A stretch of 64,000 bases of DNA, taken from positions 1-64,000 of the forward strand of contig JACESU010000001.1 in NCBI GenBank assembly GCA_013911655.1. The letters are read 5' to 3'. Positions 1 through 7,626 of this stretch are shown piece by piece (position 1 is the stretch's first letter; each line of letters begins with the position of its first letter). Under the pieces are notes generated by a model that did not search any database, had not been told where the DNA came from, and was given only the letters and a program-made list of their open reading frames with translations. The stretch comes from Alphaproteobacteria bacterium. Its GTDB lineage: Bacteria; Pseudomonadota; Alphaproteobacteria; Caedimonadales; UBA1908. The position numbers were made by a program, and so were the translations under genes.

Positions 1-95
1 GGGGTGGGGGCGGGCGGCGTGGCACAGCCATAAAGAAGAGCAACGCCCACAAGGGCGATTCTTCCTAAAAGTTCTCTAGTCTGATGAGGGATCAT
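1..95 (-). CDS. Start of an LppC/LpoA-type lipoprotein (partial)
   Basis: Only the first 31 codons lie in the window; the gene runs off the left edge. It starts at the ATG at 95-93 and encodes a lipoprotein signal peptide with a hydrophobic core and a lipobox reading LLYGC, followed by a proline-rich linker (ATPPAPTP). It diverges from rsmI. In many proteobacteria the penicillin-binding-protein activator LpoA/LppC is encoded divergently next to rsmI and near yraN and a BON lipoprotein, exactly the neighbours seen here. The identity rests on that synteny and the lipobox, because no mature domain is visible. Confidence 0.6.
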   Translation of the reverse strand, partial: MIPHQTRELLGRIALVGVALLYGCATPPAPT

Positions 96-119
96 TATAG
101 TACGTTCTCTCTTAAGATC

Positions 120-995
120 ATGTCATGGAAGCGTACTGTGGGAAACGAAAATTGTAAACAGCTGGGTGAGCTTTGTTTGGTGGCAACACCCATCGGCAAT
201 TTGCAAGACATCACCTTGCGGGCATTAGAGGCCTTAAAAGCAGCCCATATTGTCGTGTGTGAAGATACACGTGTAACGCGGGTGCTGCTTGGTCATTTTG
301 GCATTACGCCTCCTGTCCTGTGGACCTATCATGAGCACAATGCGGACCAACAGCGTCCTAAAATCATTGAGGCGGTCAAAAATGGTGCCAAAGTCGCCTT
401 GGTGAGTGATGCGGGAACCCCTCTTATTTCTGATCCCGGATACAAGCTTGTGCGGGCATTTCAAGAGGAGGGTCTTCCCCTCACTGCCCTGCCAGGTCCG
501 TGTGCGGCGGTGATGGCTCTTAGCCTGAGCGGTCTTCCCACGGATCAATTTTTCTTTGCAGGGTTTACCCCGCGTCGCTCGAACGCCCGGCAGACTTTTT
601 TTAAAGAGCTTTTAAACGTGCCGGGAACGCTCATCTTTTATGAGTCACCTAAGCGATTTATAGATATGCTTAAGGATATGGAGGCTGTTTTTGGAGAAAG
701 AGACGTCGCCTTTGCCCGCGAGCTGACCAAACGCTTTGAAGAGATCCGTAAGGACACGATTAAAGGGTTTTTAGAAATGCCAGGTCTTGATACGCTAAAG
801 GGTGAGCTTGTTGTACTTGTGGGACCAAAGCACCATGAAGCGCTTAAAGATGAAGACATCGACACCCTTTTGGCAACGCGTCTTGAGACGCTTTCCCTTA
901 AAGACGCCGTTCAAGAGGTGGCGTCTCGCTTTCATCTTTCCCGTCAAAAAGTTTATGCACGCGCTTTGGCGCTTCGGGGCGACGAAAAAGCATAG
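120..995 (+). CDS. rsmI: 16S rRNA (cytidine-2'-O)-methyltransferase RsmI
   Basis: RsmI uses S-adenosylmethionine to 2'-O-methylate C1402 of 16S rRNA in the decoding centre. The protein opens with the family signature VATPIGNLQDITLRALE and continues with CEDTR, SDAGTPLISDPGYKLVR and LPGPCAAVMALSLSGLP, the hallmarks of the tetrapyrrole-methylase fold; the C-terminal third is the usual helical extension. Length from the ATG at 120 is 291 aa, normal for the family. An in-frame ATG at 84 would overlap the start of the divergent lipoprotein gene, and a GTG at 138 follows a GGAAG ribosome site, so the exact start is open. It overlaps yraN by 41 bases. Confidence 0.95.
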   Translation: MSWKRTVGNENCKQLGELCLVATPIGNLQDITLRALEALKAAHIVVCEDTRVTRVLLGHFGITPPVLWTYHEHNADQQRPKIIEAVKNGAKVALVSDAGTPLISDPGYKLVRAFQEEGLPLTALPGPCAAVMALSLSGLPTDQFFFAGFTPRRSNARQTFFKELLNVPGTLIFYESPKRFIDMLKDMEAVFGERDVAFARELTKRFEEIRKDTIKGFLEMPGLDTLKGELVVLVGPKHHEALKDEDIDTLLATRLETLSLKDAVQEVASRFHLSRQKVYARALALRGDEKA

Positions 996-1353
996 AGCAT
1001 ATCAAAAGGGGCATGTGGCTGAAGGAATCGCCACACTTTGGCTGATGTTTAAGGGATACCGGATTCTCGAGCGGCGTTATCGCAGCCATGCAGGCGAAAT
1101 AGACTTGATCGTAAAAAAAGGCAACACCTTGATTGCTTGTGAGGTTAAACTTCGTGCGACAAAGGATAAAGCGCTGTTATGTCTGACAACACCTCAAAAA
1201 ACACGCATTATGAAGGCACTTATTTTTTATGTAGGAACAAGGCCTCATTTAGCTCAAGATGATCTACGTCTTGATTTTTTCTTGCTCACCCCCACCAGAA
1301 TGTGTCACATCAAAGGAGCGTGGGATACAATGCTGGGGGACCGCCTCAGTTAA
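955..1353 (+). CDS. yraN: YraN/UPF0102 family nuclease-like protein
   Basis: This 132-aa protein has the YraN core: an N-terminal helix (KGHVAEGIATLWLMFKGY), then RYRSHAGEIDLIVKKG and ACEVKLR. The Asp of GEIDLI and the ExK of CEVKLR are the residues that make UPF0102 a member of the restriction-endonuclease-like fold; the biochemical role remains unsettled, though Holliday-junction-resolvase relatives have been suggested. The ATG at 955 lies inside the end of rsmI, so translation is probably coupled. Upstream in-frame sequence back to 802 is an rsmI shadow and is not family-like. Clustering of rsmI, yraN and a BON lipoprotein matches the E. coli yraL-yraN-yraP order. Confidence 0.88.
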   Translation: MHALWRFGATKKHRAYQKGHVAEGIATLWLMFKGYRILERRYRSHAGEIDLIVKKGNTLIACEVKLRATKDKALLCLTTPQKTRIMKALIFYVGTRPHLAQDDLRLDFFLLTPTRMCHIKGAWDTMLGDRLS

Positions 1354-1374
1354 TCGAACTTAAAGAGGGTGATG

Positions 1375-2145
1375 ATGAAAAAAGTTCTTTTGGCCTCGGT
1401 CTGTGGGATAAGCCTTCTAACGCTTTCGGGCTGCGTGCCCATGGCGCTTGTGGGGGGGGGGAGTGCTGTTATGACATCCGCCACCGAAGAGCGCGGCGTC
1501 ACAGGGGTGGTCAGCGATGCAGACATTAAAACCAGAATTTCTTGGAAATTCAGTCAGCACGACGGCGAGATTTTTGCCAACATTAATATTGTGGTTCGCC
1601 AAGGACGTGTGCTTTTGACGGGAAGAGTCTCAACCGCCCAAAAACATATTGCGGCTGTACGCTACGCGTGGGAAGTGCGCGGTGTGAAAGAAGTCATGGA
1701 TCAGATCAAAACCGGTAAAGAACAAGAACTTGGCGATACGGCCAAGGATTCGTGGGTGACGACACAGCTAAACTCGCAACTTCTCTTCACTCGCGATATT
1801 AACTCGGTCAACTATAACATCCACACGGTAGACGGCGTTGTCTACGTCATGGGGATTGCCCAAGATAAAACCGAGCTGAACCGCGTGCTCCATGTCATTC
1901 GTAATACCAAGGACGTAAAGAAAGTCGTGAACTACGCCGTGATCAGAACGCAGATGCCCAAGATCCTTAAAGACGAAGATATGCCGGATGCCAAAACCCT
2001 CGAGCCCCGTGAGCCTGATCTACCAGTCCAAAATCAAGAACCCTTTGATCCTGTAGATACCCTTGAACCTGTAGAGGACACGACCCATGAAGGGCATGCC
2101 TCCATCGAAAGCGAATCCCTTGATACGCCTTCTGCTTTTGATTGA
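1375..2145 (+). CDS. BON-domain outer-membrane lipoprotein (DolP/YraP-like)
   Basis: The 256-aa product has a lipoprotein signal peptide with lipobox LSGC and then two BON domains (about residues 45-115 and 120-190). The first contains DADIKTRI and VLLTGRV, the second WVTTQLNSQLL and VYVMGIA. A proline- and acid-rich tail follows. In E. coli the two-BON lipoprotein DolP sits in the outer membrane and helps maintain envelope integrity. AGAGG at 1364-1368 best serves the ATG at 1375; the GTG at 1369 and ATG at 1372 are alternatives. The stop is TGA, followed at once by TAG. The acidic tail is longer than in DolP. Confidence 0.85.
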   Translation: MKKVLLASVCGISLLTLSGCVPMALVGGGSAVMTSATEERGVTGVVSDADIKTRISWKFSQHDGEIFANINIVVRQGRVLLTGRVSTAQKHIAAVRYAWEVRGVKEVMDQIKTGKEQELGDTAKDSWVTTQLNSQLLFTRDINSVNYNIHTVDGVVYVMGIAQDKTELNRVLHVIRNTKDVKKVVNYAVIRTQMPKILKDEDMPDAKTLEPREPDLPVQNQEPFDPVDTLEPVEDTTHEGHASIESESLDTPSAFD

Positions 2146-2156
2146 TAGGAAATACC

Positions 2157-3095
2157 GTGCGCGTCGCGTTTCAAGCAGATCCGTTAGACAGCCTTAATCC
2201 GGCTTCGGATACGTCTCTTTTGTTGATCAAAGAGGCGTGTGCCCGCGGGATGAAGGTTTTTTACTACGCCCCGTCCCATCTGCGCTGGCAAGAAAGAAGC
2301 GTGTACGCGACGGGTGCCTGGCTTTCATGGCAGGACGAAACCCCTCTTCCCCAAGTCCAAAGTCACGAAGACGTCTTGTTATCAGAAATGGATGTGCTCT
2401 GGATTCGCCAAAACCCTCCCTTTGACATGGCCTATCTGACACCGACCTATCTTCTAGAGACGCTTCCCCCTAAAACCCTTGTGCTCAATGATCCCAAAGG
2501 GTTGCGTGATAGTCCTGAAAAGCTATTGCCTCTTCTCTTTCCAGACTTAATGCCTCCCAGCCTTGTTACCCAAGATTTAGAGCAGGCAGTTTACTTCTTA
2601 AAAGAGCACGTCGACGTAGTCTTAAAGCCTCTGTATGAGTTTGCTGGGCGCGGGATCGTACGTTTTGAAAAGGAAAATGATCTTCGGGTGTGGTGGGAAG
2701 AAAGCAGCCATAAGCTGGCATCCCCGGTTTTGTTGCAGCAATTTCTGCCCGAGGTCTTTGACGGAGATCGGCGCCTATTCTTGATTGATGGTCAATTCGT
2801 GGGAGGTTTTAACAAAAGGCCAGCCCCTCAAGAATTTCGAGCCAATTTAGGGTTAGGCGGTATTGCTGAACCCCTAGTGCCGTCCCTCAAAGAACTTGCC
2901 ATTTGTGAGCGCATCGGGGAAGACCTCAGGCGTCGTGGCCTCTTTTTCGTGGGAATTGATGTGGTGGGGGGCTATCTTCTAGAAATTAATGCGACCTCTC
3001 CTACTGGTGTTCCTGCTTTTAACGCTTTGTATAAAAGAGCGCTGGAACAAGAACTTTGGGATGCTATAGTAAGACGCAAACAGGGAGCGCAATAA
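2157..3095 (+). CDS. gshB: Glutathione synthetase
   Basis: GshB joins gamma-glutamylcysteine and glycine with ATP to form glutathione. The 312-aa product starts RVAFQADPLDSLNPASD, the family's N-terminus, and has the ATP-grasp features VVLKPLYEFAGRGIVRF, the substrate/ATP segment QFLPEVFDGDRRLFLIDG, and the metal-binding IDVVGGYLLEINATSPTG near the C-terminus. The GTG at 2157 with AGGA upstream matches the family start; the TTG at 2142 overlaps the previous stop and is less likely. No gshA lies in the window. gshB following the rsmI/yraN group is common in alphaproteobacteria. Confidence 0.94.
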   Translation: MRVAFQADPLDSLNPASDTSLLLIKEACARGMKVFYYAPSHLRWQERSVYATGAWLSWQDETPLPQVQSHEDVLLSEMDVLWIRQNPPFDMAYLTPTYLLETLPPKTLVLNDPKGLRDSPEKLLPLLFPDLMPPSLVTQDLEQAVYFLKEHVDVVLKPLYEFAGRGIVRFEKENDLRVWWEESSHKLASPVLLQQFLPEVFDGDRRLFLIDGQFVGGFNKRPAPQEFRANLGLGGIAEPLVPSLKELAICERIGEDLRRRGLFFVGIDVVGGYLLEINATSPTGVPAFNALYKRALEQELWDAIVRRKQGAQ

Positions 3096-3110
3096 AAAGG
3101 AGAAAACGCC

Positions 3111-4631
3111 GTGGTTGCCCGTGTGCGGACGGTTGCTTTTCAAGGCATAGAAGCCCAAGAAATTGATGTTCAGGTTCATTTATCGTCCGGCCTGCCGGCC
3201 TTTCATGTGGTAGGGTTGCCAGACAAGGCCGTCGCCGAATCACGAGAACGCGTGCGCGCGGCCCTCCATGCCATCGGTCTTTCTCTTCCAACCAAACGCA
3301 TCACCGTGAACCTATCACCGGCGGACCTGCAAAAAGAGGGAAGCCATTATGATCTTCCCATCGCGCTGGGACTTTTGGTGGCCATGGGCGCCCTTCCCTC
3401 GGACGCGCTCGAGGCTTTTATTGCCATGGGAGAGCTTGCCCTTGACGGCGCTCTTTACGCGGTGCCGGGGGTGCTGCCAACGGCCCTTCATGCCTCTAGT
3501 AAAAATCTAAACCTCATTTGTCCTCAGGTCTGCGGCCAAGAAGCCCGGTGGGCCGCTGACGTGGATGTGGTGGCAGCGCCTTCTCTCTTACATCTTGTAA
3601 ACCATTTCAAGGGAACGCAAATTCTTTCTCAACCCGAGGTACGTCCTTTAGAGGCGCCAGCGCGCCTGTTAGATCTAGCCGATGTCAAAGGCCAAAAAAC
3701 CGCCAAACGTGCCCTAGAGATTGCGGCGGCAGGAGGGCATAACCTCTTAATGTTGGGCCCGCCAGGTTCTGGAAAATCTATGCTGGCGGCGCGCTTGCCA
3801 GGGATATTACCTCTGCTAACTCCCGAAGAAGCTCTTGAGGTCACCATGATTCACAGCATGTTTGGCCTTTTACCCCCTGATGGTCTTGTGCGTGTGCGTC
3901 CATACCGTGATCCCCACCATTCGGCGTCTCTCCCCTCTCTTGTGGGGGGCGGCATTCGGGCAAAGCCAGGCGAGGTGTCGCTGGCCCACCACGGTGTTTT
4001 GTTCTTAGACGAGCTTCCTGAGTTCGCGAGAAGTACGCTCGAGGCCCTGCGCGCGCCTTTGGAAAGCGGTCATGTCATGGTCGCCAGAGCCAACGCCCAT
4101 GTGACATATCCTGCGAAATTTCAGTTGGTGGCGGCCATGAACCCTTGCCGGTGCGGGTATCTTGCGGATCCGGCCCAGGCTTGCCGCAAGGCGCCCCTTT
4201 GCGGTCAAGATTATCAAAGCAAGATTTCGGGTCCTATCTTTGACCGCATTGATCTTGCTGTCTTTGTGCCCGAGGTTCCCTTGGTCGAGCTTGATCAAAA
4301 CAGTGCTGTCCGGGAAACGTCAGCAGAGGTGGGGGCCCGCGTTGAAAAGGCGCGCGGGGTGCAGCGCGCAAGATTTTTAGAGGAAGGGATGATGGGGGTC
4401 ACCCTCAATGCTCACGCCCAAGGTGAGGTCCTGGAAAAAATGTGCGCCCTTGGCGATGGCGCGCGGGCGCTTCTTCACCAGGCAGCAGATCATATGAAGC
4501 TCTCGGCAAGGGGCTATCACCGGGTGTTGCGTGTGGCGCGTACCATTGCAGATATGGAAGGGGTTGAGCGCATTGCCAGCGAACATATCGCCGAAGCGCT
4601 GTCCTTTCGTCCAACAAGGGTCGGAGCCTAA
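3111..4631 (+). CDS. comM: YifB/ComM family AAA+ Mg-chelatase-like ATPase
   Basis: This 506-aa protein has the three-part ComM layout. An N-terminal ChlI-like domain (KAVAESRERVRAAL, KRITVNLSPADLQKEGSHYDLP) precedes the AAA+ module with Walker A GPPGSGKSMLAARLPG and Walker B LFLDELPEF, then the C-terminal Mg-chelatase lid (KLSARGYHRVLRVARTIADM). ComM in Vibrio is a hexameric branch-migration helicase acting in natural transformation; elsewhere the protein is conserved without a tested role. A cysteine cluster (NPCRCGYLADPAQAC) typical of the family is present. The start is GTG with AAGGAG eight bases upstream. A hairpin follows the stop. Confidence 0.93.
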   Translation: MVARVRTVAFQGIEAQEIDVQVHLSSGLPAFHVVGLPDKAVAESRERVRAALHAIGLSLPTKRITVNLSPADLQKEGSHYDLPIALGLLVAMGALPSDALEAFIAMGELALDGALYAVPGVLPTALHASSKNLNLICPQVCGQEARWAADVDVVAAPSLLHLVNHFKGTQILSQPEVRPLEAPARLLDLADVKGQKTAKRALEIAAAGGHNLLMLGPPGSGKSMLAARLPGILPLLTPEEALEVTMIHSMFGLLPPDGLVRVRPYRDPHHSASLPSLVGGGIRAKPGEVSLAHHGVLFLDELPEFARSTLEALRAPLESGHVMVARANAHVTYPAKFQLVAAMNPCRCGYLADPAQACRKAPLCGQDYQSKISGPIFDRIDLAVFVPEVPLVELDQNSAVRETSAEVGARVEKARGVQRARFLEEGMMGVTLNAHAQGEVLEKMCALGDGARALLHQAADHMKLSARGYHRVLRVARTIADMEGVERIASEHIAEALSFRPTRVGA

Positions 4632-4635
4632 GAAG

Positions 4636-4665
4636 AAGCCCCAGTGCTTCTGGGGCTTGATTTTC
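4636..4665. terminator. Rho-independent terminator between comM and the ABC operon
   Basis: A 9-bp perfect stem (AAGCCCCAG / CTGGGGCTT) with a 5-base loop is followed by a short T-rich stretch. It lies between two convergent genes and can serve both strands, with A-rich sequence on the left and T-rich on the right. Confidence 0.8.
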
Positions 4666-4667
4666 CG

Positions 4668-5432
4668 TTAAGAGGGGTCAAGTTCTTCAAAAAGACGCAG
4701 AAGATCAGCCGAGGATAAATTGCGTCGCTCGGCCTCAGACAAATCATGTAAGACCCGTCCTGTATGCATCATCAGGGTTCTTGTCCCCACTTCTAAGGCT
4801 TGATGCATGCTGTGGGTGACCATGAGGACCGTCAGCTTCTTTTCTTCTACAAGGCTTTTTGTGAGCTGGATGATGGCAGCAGCCGTGCGCGGATCAAGGG
4901 CAGCTGTGTGCTCGTCCAGGACTAAAATCTCCATGGGGGAAAGGACCGCCATCATCAATGAAATGGACTGGCGCTGGCCGCCGGATAAAAGCCCGATAGG
5001 TTGGCGCAGACGATTTTCAAGACCAAGGCCAAGGCGGGCGAGTGTCTCGTGGAAGACCTCTCGGTTTTTTTTGTTAAGGGCCATGGAAAGTCCGCGTCTT
5101 TTTCCTCGCATGGCGGCAAGGGAAAGGTTTTCTTCGACGGTAAGGGCTCCACAAGTCCCTTCCAGCGGATCTTGAAAGACGCGCGCCACAAGGCTTGCAC
5201 GCTTTTCCACAGGCCACTTGGTGACATCTTGGTCCGCAATCATAACGCGTCCCTCGTTGGTCATGATATTGCCTGTCAGAACGTTCAAAAGAGTTGATTT
5301 GCCGGCACCGTTACTGCCAATCACGGTCACGAATTCTTCTTCCTTAATGGACAGCGACACATCTTGAAGAGCTTGACGTTCGAGGAGCGTACCCTTGTTA
5401 AACGTCACCCGGACATTTTCTAACTGGATCAT
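4668..5432 (-). CDS. ABC transporter ATP-binding protein
   Basis: The 254-aa ATPase has Walker A GSNGAGKSTLLN (about residue 38), signature LSGGQRQSISL, Walker B EILVLDEHTAALDP and switch histidine in MVTHS. The HTAALDP D-loop style and the partner permease are those of the family working with BPD_transp_2 permeases and periplasmic ABC_sub_bind proteins (TrpXYZ-like, aromatic amino acid or related uptake). It follows the permease by three bases on the minus strand, so the two form one operon. The substrate cannot be read from sequence. Confidence 0.85.
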   Translation of the reverse strand: MIQLENVRVTFNKGTLLERQALQDVSLSIKEEEFVTVIGSNGAGKSTLLNVLTGNIMTNEGRVMIADQDVTKWPVEKRASLVARVFQDPLEGTCGALTVEENLSLAAMRGKRRGLSMALNKKNREVFHETLARLGLGLENRLRQPIGLLSGGQRQSISLMMAVLSPMEILVLDEHTAALDPRTAAAIIQLTKSLVEEKKLTVLMVTHSMHQALEVGTRTLMMHTGRVLHDLSEAERRNLSSADLLRLFEELDPS

Positions 5433-5435
5433 GGG

Positions 5436-6323
5436 TTATCTCCTTGCACTTAGTTTTTTACCCCGCACCTGGGGCAGAATCATGGCAAGGGCCACAAGGG
5501 CAGCTGTCACAAGATTCAAGTCAGACGTTTGAAGGCCGACGGCGCTCGCATTCAGGGCCAACGCAACGGTCAAGCGGTAGAGGATGGATCCTACAAGGCA
5601 TCCCACGATGATCAGCGCCATACGCTTGGTGGGGAAAAAGACTTCTCCAATAATAACGGCTGCCAGGCCAAAGATAATGGTGCCAACACCTGTGGTGACG
5701 TCTGCAAAGCCTTGGCTTTGGGCAAACAGGGCCCCGGCCAGGGCAATCATGCCGTTGCTAAGTCCTACCCCAAGATAGGTTGCCCCTGCCGTATTAATAC
5801 CCTGAGCGCGTGCCATGCGGGGGTTGGCGCCGGTCGCACGTAGGGCAAGACCGCGCTCGGACACCATAAAGCGCCAGAAAAGAAACGCAATCACAGCGAC
5901 GATGAGGCCCATGAGCACAAGAACGCCCACCATGTGAGAGGAAAAAGCACGTTGGAACGCGGAGAAAACAGTTTCCTCGTCCAAAAGGGCGATATTGGGT
6001 CTGCCCATAATGCGTAGGTTGACCGAGTATAGGGCGGTCATGGTCAGGATGCTCGCCAAAAGATGAAGGATCTTCCATCGTAGATTAAGCCAGGCCGTGA
6101 CAAGGCCGGCCAAAACACCGCCTCCAAAGGCAAGAAAGGTTCCCATCCACGGTGACCAGCCAGCCACTAGGCACGTCGCCACAATGGCGCCGCCCAGGGG
6201 AAAGCTGCCGTCAGCTGTTAGGTCAGGAAAATCAAGAACCCGAAATGAAATATAAACGGCCAAGGCCACAATGGCGTAAATAAGCCCAATTTCCAGGGCG
6301 CCCCAAAACTGAATTAAACTCAT
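5436..6323 (-). CDS. ABC transporter permease (BPD_transp_2 / TrpY-like)
   Basis: A 295-aa very hydrophobic protein with about eight predicted membrane segments and the family motif region RATGANPRMARAQGINT, which contacts the ATPase. The N-terminus (GALEIGLIYAIVALAVYISFR, split by a VLDFPDLTADGSF loop) is characteristic of the permease subclass paired with ABC_sub_bind lipoproteins or periplasmic proteins. The ATG at 6323 has AGAGGA upstream. Its expected periplasmic binding protein, normally the first gene of the operon, is not present upstream in this window, so the importer may depend on a distant gene or be incomplete. Confidence 0.85.
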   Translation of the reverse strand: MSLIQFWGALEIGLIYAIVALAVYISFRVLDFPDLTADGSFPLGGAIVATCLVAGWSPWMGTFLAFGGGVLAGLVTAWLNLRWKILHLLASILTMTALYSVNLRIMGRPNIALLDEETVFSAFQRAFSSHMVGVLVLMGLIVAVIAFLFWRFMVSERGLALRATGANPRMARAQGINTAGATYLGVGLSNGMIALAGALFAQSQGFADVTTGVGTIIFGLAAVIIGEVFFPTKRMALIIVGCLVGSILYRLTVALALNASAVGLQTSDLNLVTAALVALAMILPQVRGKKLSARR

Positions 6324-6638
6324 TGAAAAAATCCTCTTAAAAAAATTGGCAAAATATTGAAAAGGCTTAAGCCCGGTGATGAGAGCGCCAATAATAGGAG
6401 TGAGGATAAGAAAACAGGATAAGAAGAAAGGAAACGAAAAGAGACGATGAAGACGTTAGCGTTTTGCAGGACATAGTACACCTATCAGTTGTTCTTTCGG
6501 AAAAAGACCAGTCACAAAGTGCCATACGTGGTAATAAGACATGGGGTTTCTCCTTATCGCAGTTATCGGGCCAAAACAGACTCTCTCTATTCTGGCTAAA
6601 AAAAAACCCCTTATCAAGACCCAAGTCTGTCAAAGAGG
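6324..6638. other. Intergenic stretch between ABC operon and tRNA-Phe
   Basis: I see no supported gene in these 315 bases. This is where a substrate-binding-protein gene would be expected. A short minus-strand ORF ending near 6367 begins with a hydrophobic, signal-like segment but stops at once and is too short to call. Nine A residues at 6598-6606 read as a T-run downstream of the minus-strand tRNA and may help end its transcript, although the hairpin before it is weak. Confidence 0.5.
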
Positions 6639-6714
<76 letters not shown>

Positions 6715-6778
6715 GTTAGGCCCCTTTATGACACACAACAAAGGGGCCTGTCTAGTAGGCTAGTTCAAAAAATAAGGA

Positions 6779-7513
6779 TTATTTTAGATCCAGCTCGTCG
6801 TCTGCGTCGAGGTCGTCACCAAACATGTGTTCGTGGGCATCATCCAGAGAGTTAATGATGGCCGTGCGGACGGAGGCAACCAGGGGCTTGTACGTAGGAG
6901 GGGCGTCCCACTCACCAATGACATTCTTAACGGCTTCGGCGTTGTAGTGGGCCATGAGGACGCCGTCTCTCAGGCGTACAAAGGAAACGGTAAAACGGGT
7001 CACGCCTTTGGGGGCTCCAAGAGGAATAAAACCATAATAAGGCCTTTCAACACCAAGTTGGTGGGGTTCGAGAAGAAGCGCGTATTCAACATGGTATTTA
7101 GTTGAAAGATTCCTTAGATCATAAATAGAAAATCCCTTTTCATTTTTTTCGTGATCTTTAAGGTCCTTTTTTGAAAGAGGTGTGTACTCTTTCACAACTT
7201 TATAACCTTTTTGAGCAAAGAATTTATCAAAGGGGTTATAATATCCTTTTTCCAAAAGAGGCTTTGTATTGATGCTTTCAACTTTTTCAATCAAGTCGCT
7301 GGCAATAGCAGAAATAATAACAGAATCCACAACACCTTGTTGTCCTGCTCTATAAAAGTTTGCCTTTTCAAAACCTTCTATGCGGGCGATGACAACACTG
7401 GAAGGGGCATCAAAACAGGTATGGTTGACGCGCATGTTTTCGCGGTGGGTGCTGCAGCCTGTTAAAAAAGCGCCACAAGCGGCGATCAGGGCGAGTTTCT
7501 TAATAATTGTCAT
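6779..7513 (-). CDS. Putative lipoprotein of unknown function
   Basis: The 244-aa product starts with a lipoprotein signal peptide (lipobox LTGC near residue 20), then a mixed alpha/beta region without a motif I recognise (VVIARIEGFEKANFYRAG, YALLLEPHQLGVERPYYG, VSFVRLRDGVLMAHYNAEA) and an acidic C-terminal tail rich in Asp and Glu. The phrase FVRLRDGVLMAHYNA suggests a beta-hairpin like those of periplasmic proteins that sum up or sense envelope components, but that is weak. It stands alone, with tRNA-Phe downstream and the M23 peptidase gene upstream. Confidence 0.75.
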   Translation of the reverse strand: MTIIKKLALIAACGAFLTGCSTHRENMRVNHTCFDAPSSVVIARIEGFEKANFYRAGQQGVVDSVIISAIASDLIEKVESINTKPLLEKGYYNPFDKFFAQKGYKVVKEYTPLSKKDLKDHEKNEKGFSIYDLRNLSTKYHVEYALLLEPHQLGVERPYYGFIPLGAPKGVTRFTVSFVRLRDGVLMAHYNAEAVKNVIGEWDAPPTYKPLVASVRTAIINSLDDAHEHMFGDDLDADDELDLK

Positions 7514-7626
7514 GGAAAATTCCTTAAATGATACTTTTTATTTAGGTTTGTAGGGTGATCCCTCAAGCGGGGTCACCCTACAAAAAAGCGCCGTTAAAAA
7601 GCAAGTTTTTTCTCATATGGGAAATT

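Noticed and set aside
84-119. Earlier rsmI start at 84
   Set aside because: It overlaps the start of the divergent lipoprotein gene and adds residues not typical of the family.
6718-6750. Inverted repeat AGGCCCCTTT / AAAGGGGCCT
   Set aside because: No T-run on either side; may be a processing hairpin but unsupported.
7548-7583. Inverted repeat TTGTAGGGTGA / TCACCCTACAA
   Set aside because: No T-run follows on either strand in the right place, so it is not called a terminator.
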